This document shows positions 1-10,703 of a DNA stretch of 64,000 bases, one piece after another. The notes beneath the pieces were generated by a model that saw only the letters and a list, made by a program, of their open reading frames with translations, made no database searches and was not told the DNA's origin. This DNA comes from Methylohalomonas sp034521715. Lineage in GTDB: Bacteria; Pseudomonadota; Gammaproteobacteria; Methylohalomonadales; Methylohalomonadaceae. Made by a program: the position numbers and the translations under genes. The stretch covers positions 186,001-250,000 of the forward strand of contig JAXHLY010000003.1 in the NCBI GenBank assembly GCA_034521715.1. The letters run 5' to 3'. Numbering within the stretch: position 1 is the first letter of the stretch; each line of letters starts with the position of its first letter.

Positions 1-298
1 ACTGGTAGTAGCGCATATGGTCGGCGCGCGCTGCCTGGTCCCGTCCTGTTACCACAACATCGCCCCAGAAATCCGCTATCCCGCCTTCGGTGATATCGGC
101 ATCATCGGCATTAATCTCGACTTCCTCGGGATCGAGGCTGGTATCAAAAGCGGGCCGGGGAGGAATACCGAAATCCCCGGGGCATAGTGGCCAGCGGTCC
201 TGATTACCGGTCCGGTCCTGGGCGAGTGCTGCATGCGCGCATAAACACAGCAAAAGTAGCGAGCCGGCGACTAGGCGTGACAGTAGTGGCGGTTGCAC
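1..298 (-). CDS. lptD: LPS-assembly protein LptD, N-terminal part (cut by window edge)
   Basis: The minus strand encodes about 99 residues with no stop from a GTG at 296-298 to the window edge. It opens with a signal peptide (hydrophobic core LVAGSLLLLCLCA, likely cleavage after AALA) and continues with a tryptophan- and cysteine-containing segment (DRWPLCPG) and the start of an OstA-like fold (EEVEINADDADITEGGIAD, then GDVVVTGRDQAARADHMRY). This is the layout of LptD, the outer-membrane beta-barrel that inserts lipopolysaccharide into the outer leaflet together with LptE. There is no ATG near the start, so GTG is the best choice. The gene is divergent from the RND efflux genes across about 250 bp in which I see no other gene. 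Confidence 0.8.
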   Translation of the reverse strand, partial: MQPPLLSRLVAGSLLLLCLCAHAALAQDRTGNQDRWPLCPGDFGIPPRPAFDTSLDPEEVEINADDADITEGGIADFWGDVVVTGRDQAARADHMRYYQ

Positions 299-551
299 GT
301 TGGTTATTCAGTTATCAGGTTGATTAGCAACTGGAACATCCGGATACCCGCCTATGGCATGGTATCCTCTATTCCGCTGGCTCCATCGGTCATACTTGTA
401 TGAAACCGTATTCCCCGGCACCGATGGCATGGGGCATCAAAAATCGCATAAGAATTTGATGATATTCAATTATCTTCATTTGTCCTGGCATCGGATCTGA
501 ACCGGCGCGAGGGCCGCGGCTTCATTCATTTATACTGAAATTGCCTGCAAT

Positions 552-1706
552 ATGCTCAGATCCGGCTTGTATCTGCTGATCATTGTCGGCCTGACCGGGC
601 TGCTCACGGCTGTGCTGGTCTGGACCGGCCCCGAAAGCCGGGCCACCCTGCAGCCGCAGCCGCCGCAGCATGTGGTCACGGCCGAAGTCAGGGAAATCGA
701 CTTTCAGCCGGTGACCCGTCTGACCGGGCAGCTGCAGCCCGTGCGGCGTGCACGTATACACTTCGAGGTTTCAGGCCAGCTCAGGGAGCGGCATGTCGAA
801 CCCGGCCATAAGGTGGCGGCCGGTGATGTGCTGCTGGAGATCGAAAGTGGCGACTACCAGGATGCCGTAACTGAGGCGGAGTCGGAGTTGCAGCAGGAAC
901 GTGATGCACTCGCCAGAGACAGGCGGCTGCTGGAATTGATGCAACAGCAGGTTGAACTGCAGCGGCAGGAGGTTGAGCGCATCAAAAGGCTCGGCCGCGA
1001 TTCCCTGGCTTCCAAATCCAATTATGACACCACCCTTCAGGCGCAGCTGCAGCTTGAATCCGAGGTTGCCCGCCTGCGTCATAATATCGATAGCGCTACG
1101 GCCAGGCTGAACCGGCTTCAGGCCGCCTACAACCGTGCCCGGCGCAATCTGGAACGCACCCGCCTGCTGTCGCCTTTTGCCGCCACCGTGGATGAAGTTG
1201 CAGCCGATGTGGGTGACTATGTCACGCCGGGCGAGATGGCCGTCAAGCTGGTGCAGCTGGATGAACTTGACCTGGCGCTTGATGTACCGGCTGCACTGAT
1301 GGCTTCGCTTGACCTGGGCCAGAACATCACTGTCACGCTCAATGACCAGGAACGCGAAGGCCGGATCGTGGCGCTGGCGGCCGATCCCGATCCGCAGACA
1401 CATACATATGCTGTACGTGTTCGTCTGGCGGCTGACGGGCTGATCGCCGGCCAGCTGGCAGAAGCCCATATACCGGGGCGACATTATGTTGATGCCCACG
1501 TGGTGCCGGCGACCGCTATTTTGCACGATGAGGGCGAGACTTACATATTCACTATCAGGGATGACAGGCTGGTTCGCGTAGCTGTAAAGGTGTTGCAGCG
1601 TTATAAGGAATGGCAGGTTATCGAGGGTGTGCCTGCCGGGACGATTGTTGCCGCCCGTGATGTAGCCGCTCTCGCGGATGGCCAGCAGATCACCGTGGAA
1701 CGGTAA
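552..1706 (+). CDS. RND efflux periplasmic adaptor (membrane fusion protein)
   Basis: A 384-residue adaptor linking an inner-membrane RND pump to an outer-membrane channel. It has an N-terminal membrane anchor (LYLLIIVGLTGLLTAVLVW, about residues 6-24), a split lipoyl/barrel-sandwich domain (VSGQLRERHVEPGHKVAAGDVLLEIES at about 75-100 and LLSPFAATVDEVAADVGDYV at about 205-225), and between them a long coiled-coil hairpin rich in Gln, Glu and Arg. A beta-barrel and membrane-proximal domain follow. There is no lipobox cysteine, so it is anchored by the N-terminal helix. The partner permease starts 50 bp downstream in the same direction. The substrate cannot be told from sequence. Confidence 0.88.
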   Translation: MLRSGLYLLIIVGLTGLLTAVLVWTGPESRATLQPQPPQHVVTAEVREIDFQPVTRLTGQLQPVRRARIHFEVSGQLRERHVEPGHKVAAGDVLLEIESGDYQDAVTEAESELQQERDALARDRRLLELMQQQVELQRQEVERIKRLGRDSLASKSNYDTTLQAQLQLESEVARLRHNIDSATARLNRLQAAYNRARRNLERTRLLSPFAATVDEVAADVGDYVTPGEMAVKLVQLDELDLALDVPAALMASLDLGQNITVTLNDQEREGRIVALAADPDPQTHTYAVRVRLAADGLIAGQLAEAHIPGRHYVDAHVVPATAILHDEGETYIFTIRDDRLVRVAVKVLQRYKEWQVIEGVPAGTIVAARDVAALADGQQITVER

Positions 1707-1756
1707 ATGACATCCACTGAGAGTTCACCTGCCGGTAAAGGGGCCACTGTTTCCTC

Positions 1757-4700
1757 ATGTGGCTGATTCGTTTTTCCGTTAATAACCCGTTACTTATCAA
1801 CCTGACGCTCGTCATTCTGTTGATTATGGGCGTGCTGTCCTGGCGCGCCATGCCGCAGGAACTGTTTCCCGTCATACAGCTCGATATGGCACAAATCCAG
1901 ACGGAGTTTGAGGGTGCCTCGCCGGCCGAGGTTGAACAACAGGTTACTATTACCATTGAAGAGGAATTCAAGGAAAACGAGGACATTGATTATATGTCCT
2001 CAACCAGCAGTGAGAATTTCTCGAACATATATATCAAGCTGAAGCCGGGTTCCAATGTCGATGATTTCATGCGCGACGCGCGCACGATACTCGACCGCAT
2101 CACGGAGCTGCCGGATTTGGCCGAGGAGCCCGAATTGACGCGCATTCGTGCGCGTTTCCCGGTCATCAGTCTGAGTCTTTCCGGTGCAATTGCCAACGCC
2201 GCCCTGTATGAATATGCCGAACAGGTGCGCCGGCGAATGATAAAGGTAGGCGGAGTTGCCAACGTATCGGTGACCGGCGATCGCGAGTGGGAGATATGGG
2301 CGGTCGTCAATCCCGACACATACTCGCCGCCCGCAGAGTCACCTTGGAAGAAGTCATCACGGCCCTGCGGGAAAATCTGCGCGATCAGCCCGGAGGCAAT
2401 ATTGAATCTTTGGAAGGGGATATCCGCCTGCGCGGGCAGGGGGTACCGCCCGATCCGGAAGCAATCGAGAATATCGTTTTACGTACCAATGATCGCGGCG
2501 GGCAGTTACGCCTGAAAGACATCGGGCACGTCGAACGGCGCTTCGAAGAGGCCATGACTTACGCCCGCTTTAATGGCAAGCCTTCTGTTAATCTGATTGT
2601 TACCAAGACAGCGGATGCCTCAACCATCGATGTAGCGGATGATGTGAAAGTCCTGGCGGATGAATTGCGTGCCACTCTGCCGCAAAGTCTCGAGATCGGT
2701 TATCACACGGATATGTCGCAGTATGTCAAATCCAGGCTGAATACGGTTAAGTCATCCGGTTTGATTGGTCTGGTACTGGTTCTGTTTTCTCTTTATGTAT
2801 TACTTAACTTCAGGGCTGCGGCAGTCACGTCTTTCGGTATTCCGGTTTCATTTCTCGTCGGTATCATTCTGCTGTATTACCTGGGTTTCAGTATCAATAT
2901 GGTGTCGCTATTTGCCTTCCTGATAGTGCTGGGCATGATCGTCGATGATGCAATTATTGTGACCGAGAATGTTTACCGGCATATTGAGGAAGGCATGCAA
3001 ACGATGGAGGCAGCCCTTACCGGTGCCCGGGAGGTTATGTGGCCGGTTATTGTCTCGACCATGACTACAATGGCGGCCTTTCTGCCCATGTTTGCCATCG
3101 GCAGTACGCTGGGGGCTTTCATCAAGGTCATCCCTGTCGTCGTGACATGTACGCTGCTGGGGTCCTTGATAGAGGCATTCATGGTTCTGCCGTCACATGC
3201 CGCTCACCTGCTGCGCCGCGAAGAGAAACGCCGCCGGCAGTTGATTAACTGGCGTGCCCTGCTAAACCATTATGCAGGCCTGTTGCACTGGTCGGCCCTG
3301 CATCGGTACCTGGTCGTTTCAGGCGGTATCGGGGTGCTGGTTGTCACCCTGACCTATGCTCATACGCGTCTGCCGTTTGAAATGTTCGGGAACGTCGAGA
3401 TCGGCCAGTTCTTTGTCAATATTGAAACACCCAACACCTATAGTCTTGAAAAAAGTCTGGAGCTGGCCCGGCAGCTCGAAAATGAAATGCTCGATCTGCT
3501 TGATGAGGACAAGGAACTGGCGACCATGCAGACCAATGTCGGTGTCAGCATGATCGATTTCAACCGGAGCAAGACGGGATCCAACCTTATCCAGCTGATT
3601 ATCGATCTGAAGAAACCGGTTCCGGATGGTTTTATTGAGCACTGGGTATCGCCGTTGGTGAATTTCAGTTACGAGGATTTCGGGCCCCGTGAACGCAGTG
3701 CCGAGGCGATTATCAATCAGGTGCGTCAACGCTTTGCACGAATCGCCGGCATTGAACGCATGGGTATTTTGAAGCCGGACGCCGGTCCCGCCGGTAATGA
3801 TATCGAGGTCGGCGTCGTCAGTGACGATCTCGGGATTATCGAGAAAAAGACGCGAACCATAACCGACTACCTGCGCCAGATGCCCGGCATCTACGATGTG
3901 CGCAGTGACCAGGAACCGGGCAAGCTCGAATATCAGTATATACTGAATGAACAGGGCAGGCGCCTGGGGCTCAATCAAAGCCAGATAGCTACCGCAGTCC
4001 GCAGCGGTTATCTGGGCAATGAAGTCGTTTACGTAACCTGGAATGAAAAGCGTATTCCGGTGCGTCTCATTTATCCAGAGAGCACCCGCCAGAGCTCCGA
4101 GAGTCTGGCTGATTTGCCGATTGTACTACCGTCCGGCGGGACCGTTTACCTGGACGAGGTGGCCGATATCACCATCAGGCGTGATCTTAATGACATTCGC
4201 CGCAGGGATGGACAACGCATGGCCAGGATTACCGCTGAAGTCGACAGTGAAATCACCACGCCGCTGATTGTCACCCAGCAGCTTGCGGAGGAATTCGAGC
4301 CGGGGCTGGGGGATAACAATTATTCCCTGCTGTTTCTTGGTGAAAAAAAGGATGCCGAGGAATCATTTGCGGGTATGTTCGAGGCGTTACTGATTGCGCT
4401 GGTGCTGATATTTTTCATGCTGACGGCCCTGTTTCGTTCATTGCTGGACCCGCTGGCCGTAATGCTGACCATACCGTTTGGTATCATCGGCGTGGTTATT
4501 GGTCATGCCATTTTTGGTTATAACCTGCAGTTCCTGTCGGCAGTCGGCATGCTCGCCCTGTCGGGTATTATCGTCAATGATTCATTGATTCTCGTGGATT
4601 TTATCAAGCGCAAGCGCCACGAGGGGCTGGATCGCATTACCGCCGTGATCGAAGCCGGCCGGGTCCGCGCCAGGCCGATACTGCTGACAACCATTACCAC

Positions 4701-4911
4701 TTTCCTTGGTGTTTCGCCGTTGATATTTTTCGCAACGGGCCAGACCGCTTTCCTCAGTCCCATGGCCGTCAGCCTCGGTTTCGGCCTGATCTTCGCGACG
4801 GTACTGATACTGCTGGTTCTGCCCAGCCTGTACCTCATAATTGATGATACCCGCGGGCTGTTGATGAAAACATTCAACCGGCTGCCGGCAGCACAGCGGT
4901 CAACACAATGA
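1757..4911 (+). CDS. RND efflux permease (HAE1-like), frameshifted
   Basis: Proton-driven inner-membrane RND transporter of about 1050 residues, the normal family length. It starts MWLIRFSVNNPLL and carries the first transmembrane helix, the porter domain, and a central helix block with the GMIVDDAIIVTENV segment, whose paired aspartates are the proton relay of this family. A second porter domain and C-terminal helix block (VNDSLILVDFI) follow. The reading frame changes near 2310-2325: the first frame reads to NPDTYSPPAES, and the family sequence resumes in another frame at LAARRVTLEEVITALREN. This looks like a small indel in otherwise intact sequence. It follows its adaptor, and its stop overlaps the next start as ATGA. 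Confidence 0.88.
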
Positions 4912-5765
4912 ATTCGGCGTCTGAAAAATCCGTGCTTGTCAGCGGCTGTTCATCCGGCATCGGCCGGGCGGTGGCGACGGGACTGAGAAACCGCGGTTAC
5001 AGGGTATTCGCGGGCATCCGTCACCGTGAACAGGCGGATGAACTGAAGGCGGCGGGCCTGGAACCGGTACAGCTGGATCTGACCAACAGCGAATCCATTC
5101 ATGCCGCGGTGACGGATGTTGTCGATGCCTGTCAGGGGCGCCTGTACGGTTTGTTCAACAATGCCGGATTCGGTCAGCCGGGCGCGGTCGAGGACCTGGG
5201 CCGGGACGCGTTGCGCGAGCAGTTCGAGGTCAACGTGTTCGGTACTCATGAGTTGACCCGGCTGCTTATTCCGGTCATGCGCCGCCAGGGTGAGGGCCGT
5301 ATCATACAGAACAGCTCCGTGCTCGGTTTCGTTGCCCTGAAATACCGCGGTGCCTACATTGCCAGTAAATACGCCCTGGAGGGACTGACGGATACACTGC
5401 GGCTCGAGCTGGCGGGCAGCGGTATTCATGTCAGCCTGATTGAACCGGGCCCCATTATCAGCCAATTCCGCGCCAATGCCCTGCGTGCGTTCCGGCGTAA
5501 TATCGATGCGGAAAGCAGTTTCCATGCAAAAACGTATCGGGCCGTATTGAGCCGCCTGGAGAGCACTGAAGACAATGTGCCATTCACACTGCCGGCCGAA
5601 GCGGTGCTCGGCAAAGTCGTTCATGCGCTGGAGAGCAGGCGGCCAAGGGCGCATTATCCGGTTACTGTGCCGACCTACGGCTTCGCGGTCCTGAAACGCC
5701 TGTTGCCGGTGTCGTGGCTGGATCGATTGCTGATTTACGCCTCGGGCGCCGAGAATCGCCGCTAG
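4908..5765 (+). CDS. short-chain dehydrogenase/reductase (SDR)
   Basis: A 285-residue classical SDR. The Rossmann glycine motif is GCSSGIGRA (about residues 13-21), the structural NNAG is near residue 84, and the catalytic Tyr-Lys pair is in YIASKYALEG (about 146-155), with Ser in QNSSVLGFV before it. The order fits an NAD(P)-dependent oxidoreductase; the C-terminal extension of about 100 residues resembles retinol-dehydrogenase-like SDRs that act on hydrophobic substrates. The start overlaps the RND permease stop (ATGA), so it is probably translationally coupled to the efflux operon. The substrate is unknown. Confidence 0.85.
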   Translation: MNSASEKSVLVSGCSSGIGRAVATGLRNRGYRVFAGIRHREQADELKAAGLEPVQLDLTNSESIHAAVTDVVDACQGRLYGLFNNAGFGQPGAVEDLGRDALREQFEVNVFGTHELTRLLIPVMRRQGEGRIIQNSSVLGFVALKYRGAYIASKYALEGLTDTLRLELAGSGIHVSLIEPGPIISQFRANALRAFRRNIDAESSFHAKTYRAVLSRLESTEDNVPFTLPAEAVLGKVVHALESRRPRAHYPVTVPTYGFAVLKRLLPVSWLDRLLIYASGAENRR

Positions 5766-5799
5766 ACGTGATGTAAGGCGGCGGTCGCCGCCAAGTCGC

Positions 5800-6399
5800 T
5801 CACGGACGTTTATTGTAGCGGTGGCGGGCGCGGCTGCGGGCAACGGCCGCGGAGATGACCCGCTGCTTCTCTATACGGTCAGCGCTTGACCGCCGCGCCT
5901 GCCGGGCGGCGGCTTGCTGCTGCAGACGCCGCTGCCGGCGCCGGAAATGGGCCCGCGCGCGGTCCCTGTCGGCGGCTGTCATGCCTGTTGCCGGCCCCAG
6001 GCTGATGCAGTCGACCGGGCAGACCGGCATGCACAGTTCGCAGCCGGTGCATTCGGCGGTGATGACGGTGTGCATCTGTTTCGCCGCGCCGAGGATCGCA
6101 TCCACCGGACAGGCGTGGATGCATTTCACGCAGCCGATGCAGGCGTCCTCGTCGATGCGCGCGACCTGCGCCGGCAGCGCGTGACCGCGTGCCGGGTCGA
6201 TGGGCCGGACCGGCCGATCCAGTAATGCAGCCAGTTCAACCATGGTCGATTCGCCGCCCGGCGGGCACTGGTTGATATCCGCCTCGCCGCGTTGCAGGGC
6301 CTCGGCGTAGGGACGGCAGCCGGGATAGTCGCATTGGCCGCAGTGAAGCTGCGGCAACAGCGCATCGATCTGTTTGACGCTGGCGGTGCGGCCCGGCAT
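5800..6399 (-). CDS. rsxB: RsxB/RnfB-type ferredoxin subunit
   Basis: A 199-residue iron-sulfur protein related to the B subunit of the Rnf/Rsx electron-transport complex. An N-terminal four-cysteine cluster motif (LHCGQCDYPGCRPYAEAL, about residues 18-35, completed by NQCPPGG) is followed by two 4Fe-4S ferredoxin motifs, CIGCVKCIHACPVDAI and CTGCELCMPVCPVDCI. The tail is basic and rich in Arg and Ala. Unlike many RnfB proteins I see no N-terminal membrane helix, as in shorter soluble RsxB-like proteins. It lies 4 bp after metG in the same direction. No other rnf genes are in the window, so it may act alone as a ferredoxin. Confidence 0.8.
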   Translation of the reverse strand: MPGRTASVKQIDALLPQLHCGQCDYPGCRPYAEALQRGEADINQCPPGGESTMVELAALLDRPVRPIDPARGHALPAQVARIDEDACIGCVKCIHACPVDAILGAAKQMHTVITAECTGCELCMPVCPVDCISLGPATGMTAADRDRARAHFRRRQRRLQQQAAARQARRSSADRIEKQRVISAAVARSRARHRYNKRP

Positions 6400-6403
6400 G
6401 AAT

Positions 6404-8440
6404 TTACTTGATCCTCATGCCCGGTTCGGCACCACTGTCGGGTGACAGGATGAATAACTCTTTGCCGCCGCTGCCCGCTGCCAGCACCATGCCTTCCGAT
6501 GTGCCGAAGCGCATTTTGCGCGGCGCCAGGTTGGCGACCATTACCGTCAGCCGTCCCTCCAGCTGTTCCGGGGTGTAGGCCGATTTGATCCCCGCAAAGA
6601 CGGTTCGGGTTTCGTTGCCGATATCCAGCGTCAGTTGCAGCAGTTTGTCGGCACCGTCGACATGCTCGGCCTTTACGATTTTTGCCACGCGCAGGTCGAC
6701 CCTGGCAAAGTCATCGATGTTGATTACGTCGGCGACAGGTTCAATATCGCTGTTTGCCCCGCCCGGATTGTTTGGGGCGGATGCGGGTTTCTGCAGGTCT
6801 TCACGACTGTCTTCAATCATGGCATCAATATGCTCCTGTTCGACCCGGGTCATTAGCGGTTTGAAAGCCTGGATGGTATGACCCAGGAGTGGTTTGGCCA
6901 GATCCGTCCAGCGCAGTGCCGGGATATCGAGAAAGGCTTCCACTTTCTCCGCCATTACAGGAAGTACCGGTTTCAGATAAATCATCAGTACACGGAAGGC
7001 GTTCAGCCCCATGGTACAGACTGCCTGCAGTTCCACTTCACGGCCGTCTTCTTTCGCGATCACCCAGGGCTTGGTTTCATCAATGAATTCGTTGACCTGG
7101 TCCGCCAGCGCCATGATTTCACGCATGGCCCGGCCATATTCGCGAGTTTCGTAGGCCTCGGCGATGGCGATGGACTGTGCTGTCAGCTGCTGCCAGAGAT
7201 CATCGTCATAAATCCCGTCGGCGAGCCGGCCGTCGAAGCGTTTATTGATAAAACCGCTGCAGCGGCTGGCGATATTCACGACCTTGCCGACCAGATCCGA
7301 ATTGACCCGCTGCCGGAAGTCGTCGAGATTCAGGTCGATATCATCGATACCGCCGCCGAGCTTGGCGGCAAAGTAATAACGCAGGTACTCGGCATTGAGG
7401 TGATCGAGATAGGTCCGCGCGGTAATGAATGTCCCGCGCGATTTTGACATCTTCTGGCCGTTGACGGTCAGAAAACCATGCGCGTAAATCGCCGTGGGTG
7501 TACGGAAGCCACTGCCGATCAGCATGGCGGGCCAGAACAGGGCATGGAAGTTGATAATGTCCTTGCCGATGAAGTGATAAACCTCGGTGTCTGAATCCTG
7601 GCGCCACCAGGATTCGAAATCCAGGCCCTGGCGGTTGCAGAGGTTCTTGAAGCTGGCCAGATAACCTATCGGCGCGTCCAGCCAGACGTAAAAATATTTG
7701 TCCTCGGTGCCGGGGATCTGAAAGCCGAAATAGGGTGCGTCGCGGGAGATATCCCATTCCTGCAGGCCGGACTCGAACCACTCATCAAGCTTGTTGACCG
7801 CTTCAGCCTGGACATGGTCCGGGACCCAGGCGCGCAGAAACTTTTCGAAATCCGGCAGGCTGAAAAAGTAATGCTCGGAGTCTTTTTCAATCGGCGTTGC
7901 ACCGGATAGCGCCGATACCGGATTTTTAAGTTCCGTAGGGGCATAGGTGGCACCGCAGACCTCGCAGGAATCGCCGTATTGATCGGCTGCACCGCAGCGT
8001 GGACATTCACCGCGGATGAAACGGTCCGGCAGGAACAGCCCTTTTTCGGGATCGAATGCCTGTTTGATGGTGCGGCGGCTAATATGATCGCCACCCACCA
8101 GGCGCCGGTATATCTCCGCCGCCAGTGCCTCGTTCTCGGGCGAATGGGTGCTGTAATAGTTGTCAAAATCGACAGCAAAATCCTCGAAATCGGCGCGGTG
8201 CTCGCCGTACATGCGCTGGATCAGCTGTTCCGGGGTAATTCCTTCGGCCTGGGCCTTGAGCATGATCGGTGTGCCATGGGCGTCATCGGCGCAGACGTAA
8301 TAGCAGTGGTGGCCGCGCAGCTTCTGGAACCGGACCCAGATATCGGTCTGGATGTATTCCACGAGGTGACCGATGTGGATCGGACCGTTGGCATAGGGCA
8401 GGGCGCTGGTGACGAGTATATCGCGGGGCTTGGTCGGCAC
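6404..8440 (-). CDS. metG: methionyl-tRNA synthetase
   Basis: A 678-residue class I aminoacyl-tRNA synthetase that charges tRNA-Met. The class I HIGH signature is at residues 22-25 (PYANGPIHIGH), the knuckle zinc site is CPRCGAADQYGDSCEVCG, and KMSKS precedes RGTFITA in the middle of the protein. The C-terminal tRNA-binding (OB-fold) domain is fused on, beginning near INIDDFARVDLRVAKI and ending in FILSPDSGAEPGMRIK. Length and domain order match the dimeric E. coli-type enzyme. It is divergent from mrp across about 145 bp. Confidence 0.97.
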   Translation of the reverse strand: MPTKPRDILVTSALPYANGPIHIGHLVEYIQTDIWVRFQKLRGHHCYYVCADDAHGTPIMLKAQAEGITPEQLIQRMYGEHRADFEDFAVDFDNYYSTHSPENEALAAEIYRRLVGGDHISRRTIKQAFDPEKGLFLPDRFIRGECPRCGAADQYGDSCEVCGATYAPTELKNPVSALSGATPIEKDSEHYFFSLPDFEKFLRAWVPDHVQAEAVNKLDEWFESGLQEWDISRDAPYFGFQIPGTEDKYFYVWLDAPIGYLASFKNLCNRQGLDFESWWRQDSDTEVYHFIGKDIINFHALFWPAMLIGSGFRTPTAIYAHGFLTVNGQKMSKSRGTFITARTYLDHLNAEYLRYYFAAKLGGGIDDIDLNLDDFRQRVNSDLVGKVVNIASRCSGFINKRFDGRLADGIYDDDLWQQLTAQSIAIAEAYETREYGRAMREIMALADQVNEFIDETKPWVIAKEDGREVELQAVCTMGLNAFRVLMIYLKPVLPVMAEKVEAFLDIPALRWTDLAKPLLGHTIQAFKPLMTRVEQEHIDAMIEDSREDLQKPASAPNNPGGANSDIEPVADVINIDDFARVDLRVAKIVKAEHVDGADKLLQLTLDIGNETRTVFAGIKSAYTPEQLEGRLTVMVANLAPRKMRFGTSEGMVLAAGSGGKELFILSPDSGAEPGMRIK

Positions 8441-8585
8441 GGTCTGGTCTGTCTCGGCGGCTGTTGTTGATGGATTGTGGTCGGCTAACGGGCCAGGTCC
8501 ATATTGTAACGCATCAGGGCGCTGACAAAGCCTCGCAAGATGCTAAGATAGCGCGTTCAAGTCAATCCCGTAGTGAATGTCCCCC

Positions 8586-9679
<1,094 letters not shown>

Positions 9680-9682
9680 GGC

Positions 9683-10135
9683 GTGAATGGTGAAACGTGA
9701 AATGTGAATCGTAAGGAGAACAGGATTATGGCAAGGAGGCTGCATGAAGATCACAAACTTCAAGGATTTGGAAGTATGGAAACTGGGCAAAGAAATTGTT
9801 ATGGACGTGTATACAGTGACATCTGGTTTCCCGCGAACAGAAATTTACGGTTTGGTCTCACAGCTTAGACGTGCGGCGGTGTCGATTCCCTCGAATATCG
9901 CGGAAGGATTTAATAGGGAGCATAATAAGGATTATAGGAGATTTTTATTTGTTGCATTGGGCTCCTCTGCCGAAACTCGAGACACAGCTGGCTATCGCCT
10001 CTGATTTAGGCTACTTATTGGCAGCAGAGCAAGAAAAGATACTAGAGAAGCTGGATCATGAAAACCGAATGTTATGGAACTTGATAAAGAGGCTTACAGC
10101 TAATGAGCTTTAATGATTCACGATTCACGATTCAC
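9683..10135. mobile_element. inverted heptamer arrays bracketing a four-helix-bundle gene (candidate element)
   Basis: The left arm (9683-9710) is four heptamers: GTGAATG, GTGAAAC, GTGAAAT, GTGAATC. The right arm (10115-10135) is three copies of GATTCAC, the reverse complement of GTGAATC. Between them lie 404 bases containing only a four-helix-bundle gene; its stop ends one base before the right arm. The same unit faces itself at 46852-46952 and 48678-48764 without a gene. Arms, gene and spacing are read directly. That the unit moves or was moved is inference. I see no target-site duplication and no recombinase. Confidence 0.55.
9744..10113 (+). CDS. four-helix-bundle protein, 23S rRNA intervening-sequence (IVP/S23) type, frameshifted
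   Basis: About 122 residues once the frames are joined. The start MKITNFKDLEVWKLGKEI, the middle LRRAAVSIPSNIAEGFNR and the end typify the IVP family: small basic or amphipathic four-helix proteins first found in intervening sequences of 23S rRNA and related in fold to the Avd accessory protein of diversity-generating retroelements. A single extra A near 9983 (GAA-A-CTC) breaks the frame; removing it gives FVALGSSAELETQLAIASDLGYL and the usual C-terminus. A strong ribosome site AAGGAGG lies 8 bases upstream. The gene sits inside facing heptamer arrays. Biochemical function of the family outside rRNA is unknown to me. Confidence 0.8.
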
Positions 10136-10136
10136 A

Positions 10137-10703
10137 ATGACCATAAAATCTGACCACTGGATCCGGCGCATGGCCGAAGGTGAGGGTATGATCGAGCCGT
10201 TCGAGCCAGACCAGGTTAAATATAATGGTTCCGAACGTCTTATCTCCTATGGCACATCAAGTTACGGTTACGATATCCGCTGTGCCGATGAATTCAAGAT
10301 ATTCACCAATATAAACACGACGATCGTCGACCCGAAGAAATTCGATGCAAAATCCTTTGTGGATTTCAAGGGCGATGTCTGCGTCATCCCGCCGAATTCA
10401 TTCGCCCTGGCGCGGACCGTTGAATATTTCCGTATTCCCAGGAACGTATTGACGATCTGTCTGGGCAAGTCCACCTACGCCCGTTGCGGTATTATCGTCA
10501 ACGTAACGCCTCTGGAACCTGAATGGGAAGGTCATGTGACGCTTGAATTCTCGAATACGACGCCCCTGCCGGCAAAAATCTATGCTAATGAAGGCGTGGC
10601 ACAGGTCATATTTATTGAGTCGGATGAACCCTGTGATGTGTCGTACAAGGATCGCGGCGGGAAATATCAGGGCCAGGAAGGCGTGACGTTGCCTAAAACG
10701 TGA
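10137..10703 (+). CDS. dcd: dCTP deaminase
   Basis: A 188-residue homotrimeric enzyme that deaminates dCTP to dUTP for thymidylate synthesis. It shows the conserved start MTIKSDHWIRRMA, the GKSTYARCG loop, and the VTLEFSNTTPLPAKIYANEGVAQ block with the catalytic glutamate. Intact. Both ends touch the heptamer repeats: the ATG follows the right arm of the IVP element by one base, leaving no recognisable ribosome site, and the TGA stop is within the first GTGAATC of the downstream array. An alternative ATG at 10113 overlaps the IVP stop (TAATG) and would add eight repeat-encoded residues, MIHDSRFT. Confidence 0.95.
   Translation: MTIKSDHWIRRMAEGEGMIEPFEPDQVKYNGSERLISYGTSSYGYDIRCADEFKIFTNINTTIVDPKKFDAKSFVDFKGDVCVIPPNSFALARTVEYFRIPRNVLTICLGKSTYARCGIIVNVTPLEPEWEGHVTLEFSNTTPLPAKIYANEGVAQVIFIESDEPCDVSYKDRGGKYQGQEGVTLPKT

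Noticed and set aside
4950..5843. 297-residue minus-strand frame over the SDR gene
   Set aside because: Shadow of a clear SDR with all motifs on the plus strand.
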